Below are positions 54,550 to 64,000 of a DNA stretch of 64,000 nt, one piece after another (the first letter of the stretch is position 1; every line of letters begins with the position of its first letter). The position numbers were made by a program, and so were the translations under genes. Origin of the DNA: Mesotaenium endlicherianum. Taxonomy: Eukaryota; Streptophyta; Zygnematophyceae; Zygnematales; Mesotaeniaceae. The notes beneath the pieces are model-generated. The model was not told the DNA's origin. It did no database searches and saw nothing but the letters and a program-made list of their open reading frames with translations. The stretch spans positions 312,074 through 376,073 of the forward strand of contig WELA01007307.1 in assembly GCA_009602735.1 (NCBI GenBank). The letters run 5' to 3'.

Positions 54550-57150
54550 TATGGGTCCTGCTGAGCTGGATTCACTATGCATGCCTGACAACCAGATAAA
54601 GGAGACCATCAGCAATATGGACGTCCAGAGAGTGCACACTCTGGATGCTCTTGTTCCACCTGATGTCCAACATTTCTTTGCTAAGTCAGGAGAACAATGC
54701 GAAAGTCAGGAAAAGACAGTCCCCCCTATCCTACTGCATTGCATGATTGCAGGTAGGAAGGTGAGGGCATTTGTTGACGGAGGGGCGTCACATACTTTTA
54801 TCCACAAGGACTTAGTTAAGCGGCTAAGGCTGCCTACTGTCACCCAAGGGAATAGAAAAATATTCCTTGGAGATGCCTCAAGTATCCCGGGAGGAGTTAT
54901 AACCAAGCCTATTGAGGTCTAGTTAGGTTCTGGCATTGCAGTTCTAACTGAAACGCTTACATTTGAGGTACTCAACACTGGCTTTTATGATCTCGTGCTA
55001 GGCAGGTCCTTGCTTAATAGACACCAAGCTGAAGTCTGTTGGAGCAGAGATACAATTAAAGTGAGAGGAGCCAGTGATGGGCAGACTGACTTGGCACCCA
55101 CCAGTGCTCTTCCTCTTGTCCTGGGTGGATGGCAACTGAAGGNCTGAAGGAAAAGAAGACGCTTCCAGACGGATGCAAGTTGCTGAATGCAATGGAGTTC
55201 GTCAAAAGCTGGAACCAGAAGGAAGACATAATGTTATGTCTGCTGCTAAGAGAGGTACCTCCTCAACCTGAAGAAGTGGTGGAGAAAAAGGTAAGCCCTC
55301 CGGAGCACCCTACTGCTGCAAAAATTGTTGCTCAGTACACGGATGTATTTAATATGCCTCCAGGACTACCCCCTAAGAGGGAAGTAGATCATAGGATTGA
55401 TCTATTACCTGGGAGTCAGCCACCTTGGCAACGCACTTATGGCTTGTCTTATGTGGAGAGCGAGGAGTTGAAAACACAGATTGCAGAGCTTGAGGAAAAT
55501 GGTTATATTTCTCCCAGTAAATCACCTTACGGCGCACCCATCCTATTTGTTAAGAAAAAGGATGGCAGTATGCGGATGTGTGTAGATTACAGGGCTCTGA
55601 ACAGAATTACGATAAAGAACAAGTATGCGGATGTGTGTGGATTACAGAGTCCTGAACAGAATTACAGTAAAGAACAAGTATGCTCTACCCAGGATCGAGG
55701 ACTTGCTTGATACCCTGTCTGGTGCTAACGTGTTCAGTAAGATAGATCTCAAGAGTGGTTTTCATCAAATCAGAATTGCTGAGGGGGATGAACACAAGAC
55801 TGCCTTCCGCACACGTTATGGACACTATGAGTTCAATATTATGCCATTTGGACTGACAAATGCTCCTGCGACCTTCATGGGTGCTATGAATGACATATTC
55901 AGGCCTTATTTGGATAAATTTGTGCAAGTTTTCCTGGATGATATTTTAATTTTCTCTAAAGATGAGACTCAGCACGCTGAACACTTAAAGACAGTTATGG
56001 ACATTCTGAGAAGAAATTAGTTATATGCTAAAATGAGCAATTGTGATTTCTTTAAGGAAAGTATTGAATTCTTAGACCACGTTGTTAGTAAAGAGGGCAT
56101 CAGTGTGGACCCTAAGAAAGTCCAGACCATAAGGGACTGGCCAGTACCACAGTCTGTTTCTGAAGTTAGATCCTTCCTCGGGTTGGCTAACTACTATAGG
56201 AGATTTATTGAGAATTATTCCACAAAGGTCAGTAAACTGACTGACCTTACTAAAAAAGACATAGGGTATGTGAGGGAGGAAGAGCAGCAGGCTGCCTTCC
56301 AGACCCTTAAAGATGCCCTTTGTTCTGCCCCAGTGCTAGTTGTGTATGACCCCAGCATATATTAACCAAAGACAAGATAGTTGGGATGACCTGTTGCCTC
56401 AAATTTAGTTTGCGGTCAACAGTGCGGTGCACGCGTCAACGGGCAAGACTTCTTCTGAACTCAGCCTGGGTAGAGTCCCTAAGTCTCCTTTAGATGTACT
56501 GGGGGAGTCTTCAACTGACCCTGAAGGGATTGACAATCCGGTCTCCCTCCAGTTAACTCAGGATTTTGCTGACACACTGTCAGAAGTCCAACAAAACCTG
56601 CACAAAGCCCAAGAAAACCACCAAAAATACGCTAATCAACACCGTCTGGAGCTGACATTTTCTAAGGACGATTTAGTCAAACTGCATTCTCAGCACCTGT
56701 ACCTCCCTGGTGTGGTCAAGAAAAAGCTTGGCCCTGTTTGGGTCGGTCCATATTTGGTAGTGCGTCGTGTCGGTCAGAATGCGTACAAACTGAACATGTC
56801 AGCGGACTACAAGGGTCACTCGGTCTTTAATGTCTCCTTCCGGGAACAATACATCAAAGGTGATACACTGTTCACAGGTCGGTTACCTGTCCAACCGAGA
56901 CCGGTCCCCGCTGTCCGGGACGGCGACCGTGAGGAATATGAGGTCGATGAGATTCTAGACGCTCGCTCGGTCCGTCGTTCGTCTAAATATGTCATGAAGT
57001 ACCTCATCCGATGGAAGGGTTACGATGCCTCTGGGGACACTTGGGAGTTTTAAGATCAGCTGACCAATGCCAAAGGGGCGTTGAAACGGTTCCACCTTCG
57101 GGTGGCTGGGGCACCGCCCTAACTGTCCCTGCAGTAGGCATGGGAAGGTG
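54550..57150 (+). pseudogene. pol of A3, broken
   Basis: Resumes exactly where A5 cut the element (ATGGGTCCTGCTGAG). Protease DGGASHTFI is present; TAG at 54920-54922; an n at 55143 with a duplicated CTGAAGG; a 55-bp tandem duplication in reverse transcriptase (55569-55678); TAG at 56018-56020; and a 1,208-bp deletion after ATGACCCCAGCA (about 56358), which removes the end of RNase H and the first half of integrase. The integrase C-terminus and chromodomain are open at 56427-57053, ending at a premature TAA. Confidence 0.9.
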
Positions 57151-57470
57151 ACAGGAGGTCCTGTCTCCATATAACTTGAAGGGGGATGTGACAGTTAGTG
57201 ACAGTTGTGACAGGCAGCCCACCTTTAAAATTAAGTTGGAGGGAGTGGAATTCTAATTCGGGATCAGCCGGAAAAACTCTGATAACCATATTACACACTC
57301 AACCTGCGCTCACACTCACTTTCTCTCTAACTCAATTTTCCCTTATATTCACTCACACCAGGTATTTCACACCAAAACCTCTCCCGATCGCGTTCCTCTT
57401 CATCAAGGGCACTCAGTAGCGGCAAAATATCATGACTTCAGTAACTGCATTGTGTTTACGATTGAGCAGG

Positions 57471-58400
57471 ATGACTCAAAAGTCGAAACTCAAGAGGAAG
57501 AGAAGGGCGGAAGATGCACATGCAGAGTACTTGCAATCCCGTCGTGACATCGAATCATCCTCCATCTTTGCTCGGGAATCACAACGACTCCAACAACAGC
57601 GGGAGGCACAGAAGATGAAGGAGGAGGAGGAACAGGCCAGACTGAGGCAGGAAGAACTAGACAGAAAAGCTGCAGAGGAGGCCAAGAAAGCAGAGGAGGA
57701 GAGGCAAGCTGAGGAGAAGCGGAAGCAGCAGGCTGAAGAAGAGCAGAGTAGAATCAGCAGCTACCGCTACACATAACTGGGCAAGGGCTTCGATCTACTG
57801 GAGGAGGCCTTCAAATATGCTCAGAGAAGTTGCAGAGAGTCGCAAAAGGACATCCTTCAGAGGAGTCATCCAAAAACTTTGACAAGTATATGGAGGTCAA
57901 CACGGGGGTCCTCCTCTACCACGATTACGCCAGGATGGTAGGATATACGGTCAGAGAGGCCAAGGCAATGGCCCAGGTGAACGAAGCAGGGGCTGTATAG
58001 ATTCCTGGTATCTAGAGGGAAGATAGGGTCATCAGGTTGATCCCCATGGACGCGGACAGCTTTAAGGACTCTACACCCCATAACAGGTTCAAGGCCATGT
58101 ATAATGAGGTGGAGAGAAGGAGCTGGGAATTCTTGGCCAAGGAAACCAGTCAGCTAGACTTTGCAGGGCACTGGTACACTTGTACTCTTAAAAGGACAGA
58201 CCCTGCCTTCTTCCAAAAGCCCACCGATTGGCGGTGGATGACCATCAACATGAGGGACCAGCAGAATGACAGGGCGATGAGGATTTCCTGACATACCTAA
58301 AGGGGAACATAGTATTGCCCCCTCACATTGCGGCTTGGGACCGAAGATTGGATGGAGTCAGAGACTGCATGAGCCAAGAAATGCAGGGGGACAGAAGCAA
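57471..58400 (+). pseudogene. Type II extra ORF of A3, 5' part
   Basis: MTQKSKLKRKRR start at 57471. TAA at about 57774, frame losses near 57870 and 58275, and TAG at about 57998. The conserved core (YNEVERRSWE, PTDWRWMT) is legible. Interrupted at about 58400 by the family B element; the tail continues at 62136. Confidence 0.87.
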
Positions 58401-58402
58401 GC

Positions 58403-61400
58403 GTGAATCCTCACAGCCTGGGCAAATGTACATTGCCGGAAAAGCAAGTAGTGGTGTCTGCTCCCCTTGCTCAGAAGGAGCAGAGCCCAATTGCTCAAGA
58501 GAAGAAGCCTGCTGAGATGCCTGCCCAAATTAAGGCGCTGTTGGAGGAGTTCAAGTGCGTATTTCCTGAGGAGCTACCTACATGATTACCTCCACAGAGA
58601 GCTATGGAGCACAAGATCGAGTTGGAACAAGGGAGCAAGCCACCAGTGAGACCCGCCTATCGACAATCGTTTGCGGAGTTGGATGAGTTGAAGAAGCAAC
58701 TGACAGAGTTGTTGGAGAAGGGATTCATCCGACCCAGCGAGTCTCCATTTGCAGTGCCAGTCTTATTTGTGAAGAAGAAGGATGGAACTATGAGGATGTG
58801 TGTCGACTACCGGGCTCTCAACAAGGTCACCATCAAGAACAGGTACCCACTTCCACGAGTGGACGAGTTGATTGACAGGCTTGTCGGGGCGAAGTATTTC
58901 TCGAAGATCGATTTGAGGAGTGGCTATCACCAGGTACGGATTGCGAAAGGAGACGTTCAGAACACTGCTTTCAGAATTCGCTATGGTTTGTTCAAGTTCA
59001 CAGTCATGCCTTTTGGGTTGACTAATGCACCTGCTACATTCATGGGACTCATGAATAGTATCTTCAGACCCTATTTGGACCAGTTTGTGGTTGTATTTTT
59101 GGACGACATCTTGATCTATTCGAAGACCTTGGAAGAGCATGTGGAGCATCTCAGGAAGGTGTTGGAGGTCTTGAGAGATCAGATGCTGTATGGGAAGATG
59201 AGCAAGTGCGACTTCTGTCTCAATGAAGTCAAATTTCTTGGACATATAGTGGGAGCTGAAGGAGTCAAGGTGGAGCAGAAGAAGGTGCAAGCAATCGGAG
59301 ATTGGCCGGTGCCTGCTAATATTCATCAACTTAGGAGTTTCCTCGGCATGACGAATTATTACCGACGTTTCATTGAAGGATATGCCAAGGTGTGTGCACC
59401 GCTCACGGACATGTTGAAGAAGCAGGAGAAGTGGCTATGGGGTGACAAGGAGCAGCAAGCCTTCGAGAAGATTAAAGAGCTGTTAACACAGGCACCTGTG
59501 TTGGCAATTGCAAGTCCAGAGCTTCCTTTCACCATCATCACAGACGCGTCAAACTTTGCAATGGGAGCCATTCTTCTCCAGGACCAGGGAAAAGGATTGC
59601 AATCTGTGGCATATGAGAGCAGGAAGTTGAGTCCTGCTGAGCAAAGCTATGCAGCACACGAGCGGGAGATGTTGGCTATTATCCAGGCTTTGAGGATTTG
59701 GCGAGGTTATGTGGATGGCCGGAAGGTGTTCATAAAAACCGACCACAAGAGCTTGGAGAAGTTTATGACGCAGCCAACGTTGACACCAAGACAAGCAAGG
59801 TGGATGGAGTTTCTGCAACAGTTCGACCACAAGATTGAGTACTTACCTGGAAAGATCAACCCTGCAGACGCTCTATCCAGGAGGTGTGACCTTGCAGCTG
59901 TTTCAGTCATTAAGGAGAATATGGACTTCAAGAAGAAGCTTCAGAGAGGTTATGAGGAGGACCTAGAGTTTGCTGATGGTGGAGCGGCTGAAACTAGCTC
60001 GAGTATGCAGAAGAAAGACGGCATATGGTATTATGGTGATTCCAAGAGAGTGGTGGTACCTGACATCAAGGAGCTACGAGACTTACTGCTTGCGGAGCAT
60101 CATGACTGCTTATATGCTGGACACTTTGGAAGCGAGAAGACGGCAAGCGTGCTGAAGCGGGAATACTACTGGAGAAATATGGACAAGGACATCGAGGAGT
60201 GGATCAGGAGTTGCGATGCGTGCCAGAGAAACAAGACACCAAATCAAAAGAAGGGAGGTACATTGCAGCCCCTGCCTATTCCAGAGTATCCTTGGGAGCA
60301 GATTGCTATGGACTTCATCACATCGTTACCAGTCAGTGGTCAAGGGCACGATGCAGTATGGGTTGTGTCTGACAGACTCAGCAAGATGGCTCACTTCATT
60401 CCCATGAAGGAGATTTCTACGGCAGCGGATGTGGCACGGCTATTCTTTGATCATATTTTCAGGCTACATGGGTTGCCGAAGGTGATTGTTTCAGATCGGG
60501 ATCCAAGGTTCACTAGCAACTTTTGGCGGTCATTGTTTACTTTGATGGGGACCAAGCTGAGTATGAGCACTTCCTATCACCCTCAGACAGACGGGCAGAG
60601 TGAGAGGCTCAACAGAACTCTGCAAGAGGTGCTCAGGAGTTTCACTATGGAGGACCCTTCAGAGTGGGACAAGAAGCTGCCAGGATTGGAGTTTGCCTAC
60701 AACAACAGCATGCAGGGATCGACCAAGCAGTCACCATTCGCTATGGTTTATGGGAGAGAAGTATATCATCCAGGGAACATCTTGTTGGAGAAGGCCAAGG
60801 AGACTCAGGTTCCTACTACACAAGCTTTTATGGAGCAGATGGCCAAGACTTGGGATATGGCGAAGACGTGTATTCGGAAGGCACAGGAAGAGCAGGTCAA
60901 GCATGCTAACAAGCACAGGAGGGAAGTGACATTCCATGTGGGCGACAAAGTACTCTTGTCCACAGAGAACCTACCTTTCACAGGCAAGAGGAAACTGCGG
61001 GCACGGTTTACAGGTCCCTTTGTAGTGCTCAAGCAGGTGAATCCAGTGGCCTACAAGTTGGAACTTCCTTCAGGCTGGCGTATCCATGATGTGTTCCATG
61101 TCAGTTGTCTGCGGCCATACGTTGACCCGAATGAAGGACATCCAGGACGACTACCTACACCGCCACCACCGGTCGAGATCGATGATGTATTGGAATATGA
61201 AGTGGAGGCGATTGTCGGAGATCGACGAGTCAAGCGAGGTCAACAATTTGTCCAAGAGTATTTGGTCAAGTGGAAAGGCTACCAAGCGGACGACAACACT
61301 TGGGAGCCAGAGGCCAACTTGACTCATTGTAAGAGTAAGCTGAGACGTTATCTGCAGAATGCGTCGAGGACGTCGCATCTTGAGGAGGGGGATGATGTAA

Positions 61401-61408
61401 GGTCATAG
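58403..61408 (+). pseudogene. pol of family B: RT, RNase H, integrase, chromodomain
   Basis: One frame from 58403 to 61408 with a single TGA at 58583-58585 (context EELPT then LPPQRA; a Gly codon GGA is the likely ancestor). From ATG 58604 it is open for 934 codons: reverse transcriptase ([20 protein letters not shown]), RNase H ([18 protein letters not shown]), integrase HHCC (CDACQRN) and core ([24 protein letters not shown]), and chromodomain ([30 protein letters not shown]). The stop codon lies 4 bp inside the LTR-proximal end. No protease or gag. Otherwise strikingly well preserved. Confidence 0.92.
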
Positions 61409-62135
61409 GTTTATAAAGTGCATTTTTGAGTTTCATGAAAGTATGTTTTGATTGTATAGTAGTGTAGAGTGCATTTTTGTGGTCATTTTGATATAAAGTT
61501 CATCAAATTTGGTCAAGTATTGAGAGAGTTATGGATTTCCGAAGTTTAATTAGTTTTGAGGTCGGTTGACGACTGTCCTTAATTCGCGGTGAGCGCGACC
61601 GTCGGATTGACCGACAGCGTCGAGCGATCTGGCCCGTTAGAATGAACTCGAACCTTCACGTAAGTTTGGCTGACGCGGAGTGCCGACTAGGTCGATTTAC
61701 CTAGAAGTTTCGGTTTAGCCTAGCGCGTCTAAGATAGAATATTCTAGTAATGTCGATGCATGTATGTGGACGTCAATCCGGCCCGACACGTCAGATTAGA
61801 CTGATCTGGCTTACTCACAAATATTATGGAAGGGACGATTTGACGAACAGGAAAATCCGTAGCTTCCTCCTAGGGAGGAGCACTTAGGCAGAAAATTATA
61901 AATAGGCATAACTTCTTTGTTTCTTATCAGTTTTCAATTCTGTAAATTTCTACGGGTTTGTAATGACAAGGCCTTTCATCCTACATCATTTGTGAGCAGT
62001 TTCTTGCTACTCAAAATGTTGAGTATTTTTTCTTAGCTTTGTTAGTGATATGCCGCTGCACTCTCTAATATGATGGCAACTAGTTCCTTTCCTCGTGAGT
62101 CACTACGCTTCCACTAGGGCACTTTGCCCCTTTCA
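61396..62135 (+). repeat. 3' LTR of family B
   Basis: 740 bp, TGTAAGGTCATAGG to GCCCCTTTCA, preceded by a purine tract GAGGAGGGGGATGA. TATAAATA at 61897-61904 is a good core promoter. The first 107 bp recur at 7279-7385. Confidence 0.9.
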
Positions 62136-62927
62136 AGCAGGGCCCGAGAGTCATTCTCAAAAGGGAAGCACGTTAAGCCAAATGGGCAAGCAAGCAGGGA
62201 GAAAAGGACCTGTATGCGGTCCAGACTCAGCAGCCCCGACCAGCACCCAAAAGGGGAAGGTCAGTAGGATATTCTTTTTCTCGGTAAGAACTGGAGCAGC
62301 TGACAAAAGAGACCCCAGAAGTCTCTAAGGAACCCGGGAACGGAGAGGAGGAGTCAGAGGAAGACGAGGAGGAAGGCGAGGAGGAGGACACTAGCCCAGC
62401 CGTGATCCCGACACCTGCCACATCCCCTGTAAGGGAGAAGACGGGGTTGGCCCTGCAGCAACTCTGAAGAGGAGGATATCACTTGGCTGGGAATTGCAAG
62501 AGGACGGGACCCATCTCTAGGCACGGAGACCCAGTCAGACAGGGCAGACAGGAGGGCTGCTAGAGAAATAGCAAGAGGCCTTCCGGCATCTCCCTCGCAG
62601 AGAGGGCATGTACCCTTAGCTCATGTCATGCAACATCCTTCTGGGATGCCGGTATATGTACCAGCCAGTTTGAGGGATGCCAAGGAGAGCGCTGCCTCCA
62701 TTAAGTTTCAAACCGTGCAGGAGGAAACAGCACAGTTACTGCGTTCTCCGCCGGGTCCCTACACGGAACCTCTCTCTCTGACCGGCTTCAGAAGACCCCG
62801 AGACAGGAGGAGGACTGACTCCCCTGACCATAGGGCCCCAGGGGCATCTCCCTCCTAAGGGCGGAGGGCCAAGGGCACAGCATGCTGGATGGGAGAGGGA
62901 TTAGTAATTTCAGTTGGGGAAACCTAT
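62136..62927 (+). pseudogene. Type II extra ORF of A3, 3' part, and element end
   Basis: Continues the interrupted ORF: FSKGKHA-like remnant, GRSV-Y-F, acidic Glu run, then HVPLAHVMQHPSGMPVYV (about 62600-62660) and the RRPRDRRR tail ending at 62858. Several frame breaks. The 70 bp before the next LTR do not contain the usual hairpin and purine tract; instead there is GGGAGAGGGATT and CAGTTGGGGAAACC. Confidence 0.82.
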
Positions 62928-63682
62928 TGTAATGAATCAGTATATTAGTGGATATAATATTCATTTAAATCTAATAGTTAATTAAGTTCAGCCTGCTGAA
63001 CTTTAGTTAATAGTCAGTCTGCTGGACTTTACATAATTATCAGTTTAATGACTCGGCCGAAAGCAGCAGGCTGATGTCAATTTAAGTCAGCTTGCTGACA
63101 CATTCTTTGACAGCCAGCTGACTTCCGTGCTCGGTAGCAGCGAACTGCCTTGATATGCATCTAAGTACGACATGCTAGATGAATGGCCAGATGACATCCC
63201 TATGATGGATGGCTATTCGGGATGATGGGAGATGGCGGTGGATTTGGTTAACCGAGGTCCTACCAACATGGTTAACTCCCGGGTAGGCGGTGCCATCGCA
63301 CTGACCGTTGAACAGTAAACTCATTCCATGTACATATGCTAGGCATTGCTCTCGNCCTCATTCTATGTACATATGCTAGGCATTGCCCTCGAGTTCGGCA
63401 TTCGGAAACGAGGCCAACTCTCCTGTACAGCTGACAGAGAGATCTGAATCCAAGGCGAGAAGCCATTGATACGCACTGTCTTCTAACCTTGCTTATGTAT
63501 GAGTTTACTGATTTGCATTATTGATGCTAGTTTACTCACATTTGACTTACGAGTATTATTCACTGCTAGTGTATTGTCCTTTGCCGTTTAACCAGTTAAC
63601 GGAAAGTACCATATAGATTACTTGCTGATATAAAGATCTTTATTAATTGTTAATCGCCTATTTGGTAAGTCGATTCATTTCA
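62928..63682 (+). repeat. Family A LTR, between A3 and A6
   Basis: 755 bp including an n (63355) flanked by a ~35-bp direct duplication that looks like an unmerged assembly overlap; without it the length is normal. It ends GATTCATTTCA and is followed by a primer site (63684-63697), so it acts as 5' LTR of A6. It may also serve as 3' LTR of A3. Confidence 0.9.
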
Positions 63683-63716
63683 GTGGTATCGGAGCAGTTA
63701 TCACAGTCTACTTTGT

Positions 63717-64000
63717 ATGGTAAGGACAAGGTCTCAAACTAGCAACTCCCGAGACATGGAGAACCAGGAGAACGAGAATGTCAAAAACCAGGCGGAAAGC
63801 CATGTAGCGGGAAACCGTACCTATTCGGAAGCAGTAGCCGATACTGCAGCTAGGGAGGCTGCAGAGGAGTCAGCTGCTATTGCCTCAATCGCAGCTCAGC
63901 AAGCTGAGGAGGAGAGAGCCAGGCTAGAAGCTGAACAAGTAGCAAAGGCCGCTGAAGATACAGAAAGGAGGGAAAGACAGCCAGCTGACGAGCGCACTGT
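63717..64000 (+). CDS. gag: gag of A6 (partial, runs off the window)
   Basis: [22 protein letters not shown] start and the Ala/Glu-rich N-terminal helix, open to the window edge and closely similar to the A4 gag. Together with the LTR and primer site it shows another family A element continuing to the right. Confidence 0.88.
   Translation, partial: MVRTRSQTSNSRDMENQENENVKNQAESHVAGNRTYSEAVADTAAREAAEESAAIASIAAQQAEEERARLEAEQVAKAAEDTERRERQPADERT

Larger units (their letters stand above)
58401..62135 (+). mobile_element. Second Ty3/Gypsy chromovirus, family B, 5'-truncated
   Basis: Inserted in the extra ORF of A3: A3 sequence stops at ACAGAAGCA and resumes AGCAGGGCCCG. The 3' LTR (61396-62135) is complete; the 5' LTR, gag and protease are missing, so internal sequence abuts A3 directly. 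AGCA occurs on both sides, consistent with a target duplication. The pol is unlike family A outside conserved motifs. Confidence 0.9.

Noticed and set aside
58763-59329. 188-codon minus-strand frame inside family B pol
   Set aside because: Antisense shadow of the conserved reverse transcriptase; no start context or motifs.
1-64000. CRISPR array or bacterial operon organisation
   Set aside because: No short regularly spaced repeats; genes are spliced and the repeats are LTR retrotransposons of a eukaryote.

Overview
This window looks like a retrotransposon-rich nuclear contig from a green-lineage eukaryote. My best guess is a streptophyte (charophyte-type) alga or another early-diverging plant; the species cannot be settled from the sequence. 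The evidence is spliced genes with GT-AG introns, a mitochondrial-type Mn superoxide dismutase, an EGF-domain exostosin (GT47) glycosyltransferase, Ty3/Gypsy chromoviruses primed by initiator Met tRNA, and a piggyBac element. I name no host species in the calls.

Host genes. A Mn-SOD gene runs on the minus strand from an ATG at 15181 down to about 1883 in six exons. Its first coding exon (the mitochondrial presequence) is split by an 8.9-kb retrotransposon with a perfect 5-bp target-site duplication. Its last exon has an in-frame stop and lacks the Asp ligand. Divergently oriented to it, a five-exon EGF/exostosin glycosyltransferase gene lies at 27541-31431. A small single-exon membrane protein of unknown function is on the minus strand at 33461-33859. 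A decayed gag of an unrelated retroelement is at 38199-39479.

Mobile DNA. Most of the window is one Ty3/Gypsy chromovirus family, here called A. It has ~720-bp LTRs, gag, a pol reached by a -1 frame change, a chromodomain, and an extra ORF after pol. The copies are: A0 (left edge, minus strand); A1 (6171-15111, inside the SOD exon); A2 (15368-26316, just upstream of SOD, itself carrying a piggyBac insertion at 19664-21770); A3 (an old outer copy from 39486 to about 62927); A4 (39758-48578, near-intact, inserted in the 5' LTR of A3 with TSD ACATC); A5 (50611-54549, minus strand, internally deleted, inserted in A3); and A6 (right edge). A second chromovirus, family B (58401-62135, 5'-truncated), sits in the extra ORF of A3. 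A fragment of its LTR sits in the gag of A1.

The most interesting system is the architecture of family A. Gag and pol are joined by a textbook -1 frameshift signal (TTTAAAA, 7-nt spacer, 10-bp stem-loop). A third ORF of about 560 codons lies between pol and the 3' LTR. It is conserved in all copies that retain the region, exists in two strongly diverged types, has no recognised domain and no membrane segment, and is flanked by two copies of the polypurine tract. A conserved 8-bp hairpin precedes the terminal polypurine tract. Several single-n positions are flanked by direct duplications and look like unmerged assembly overlaps, so some breaks in these copies may not be biological.
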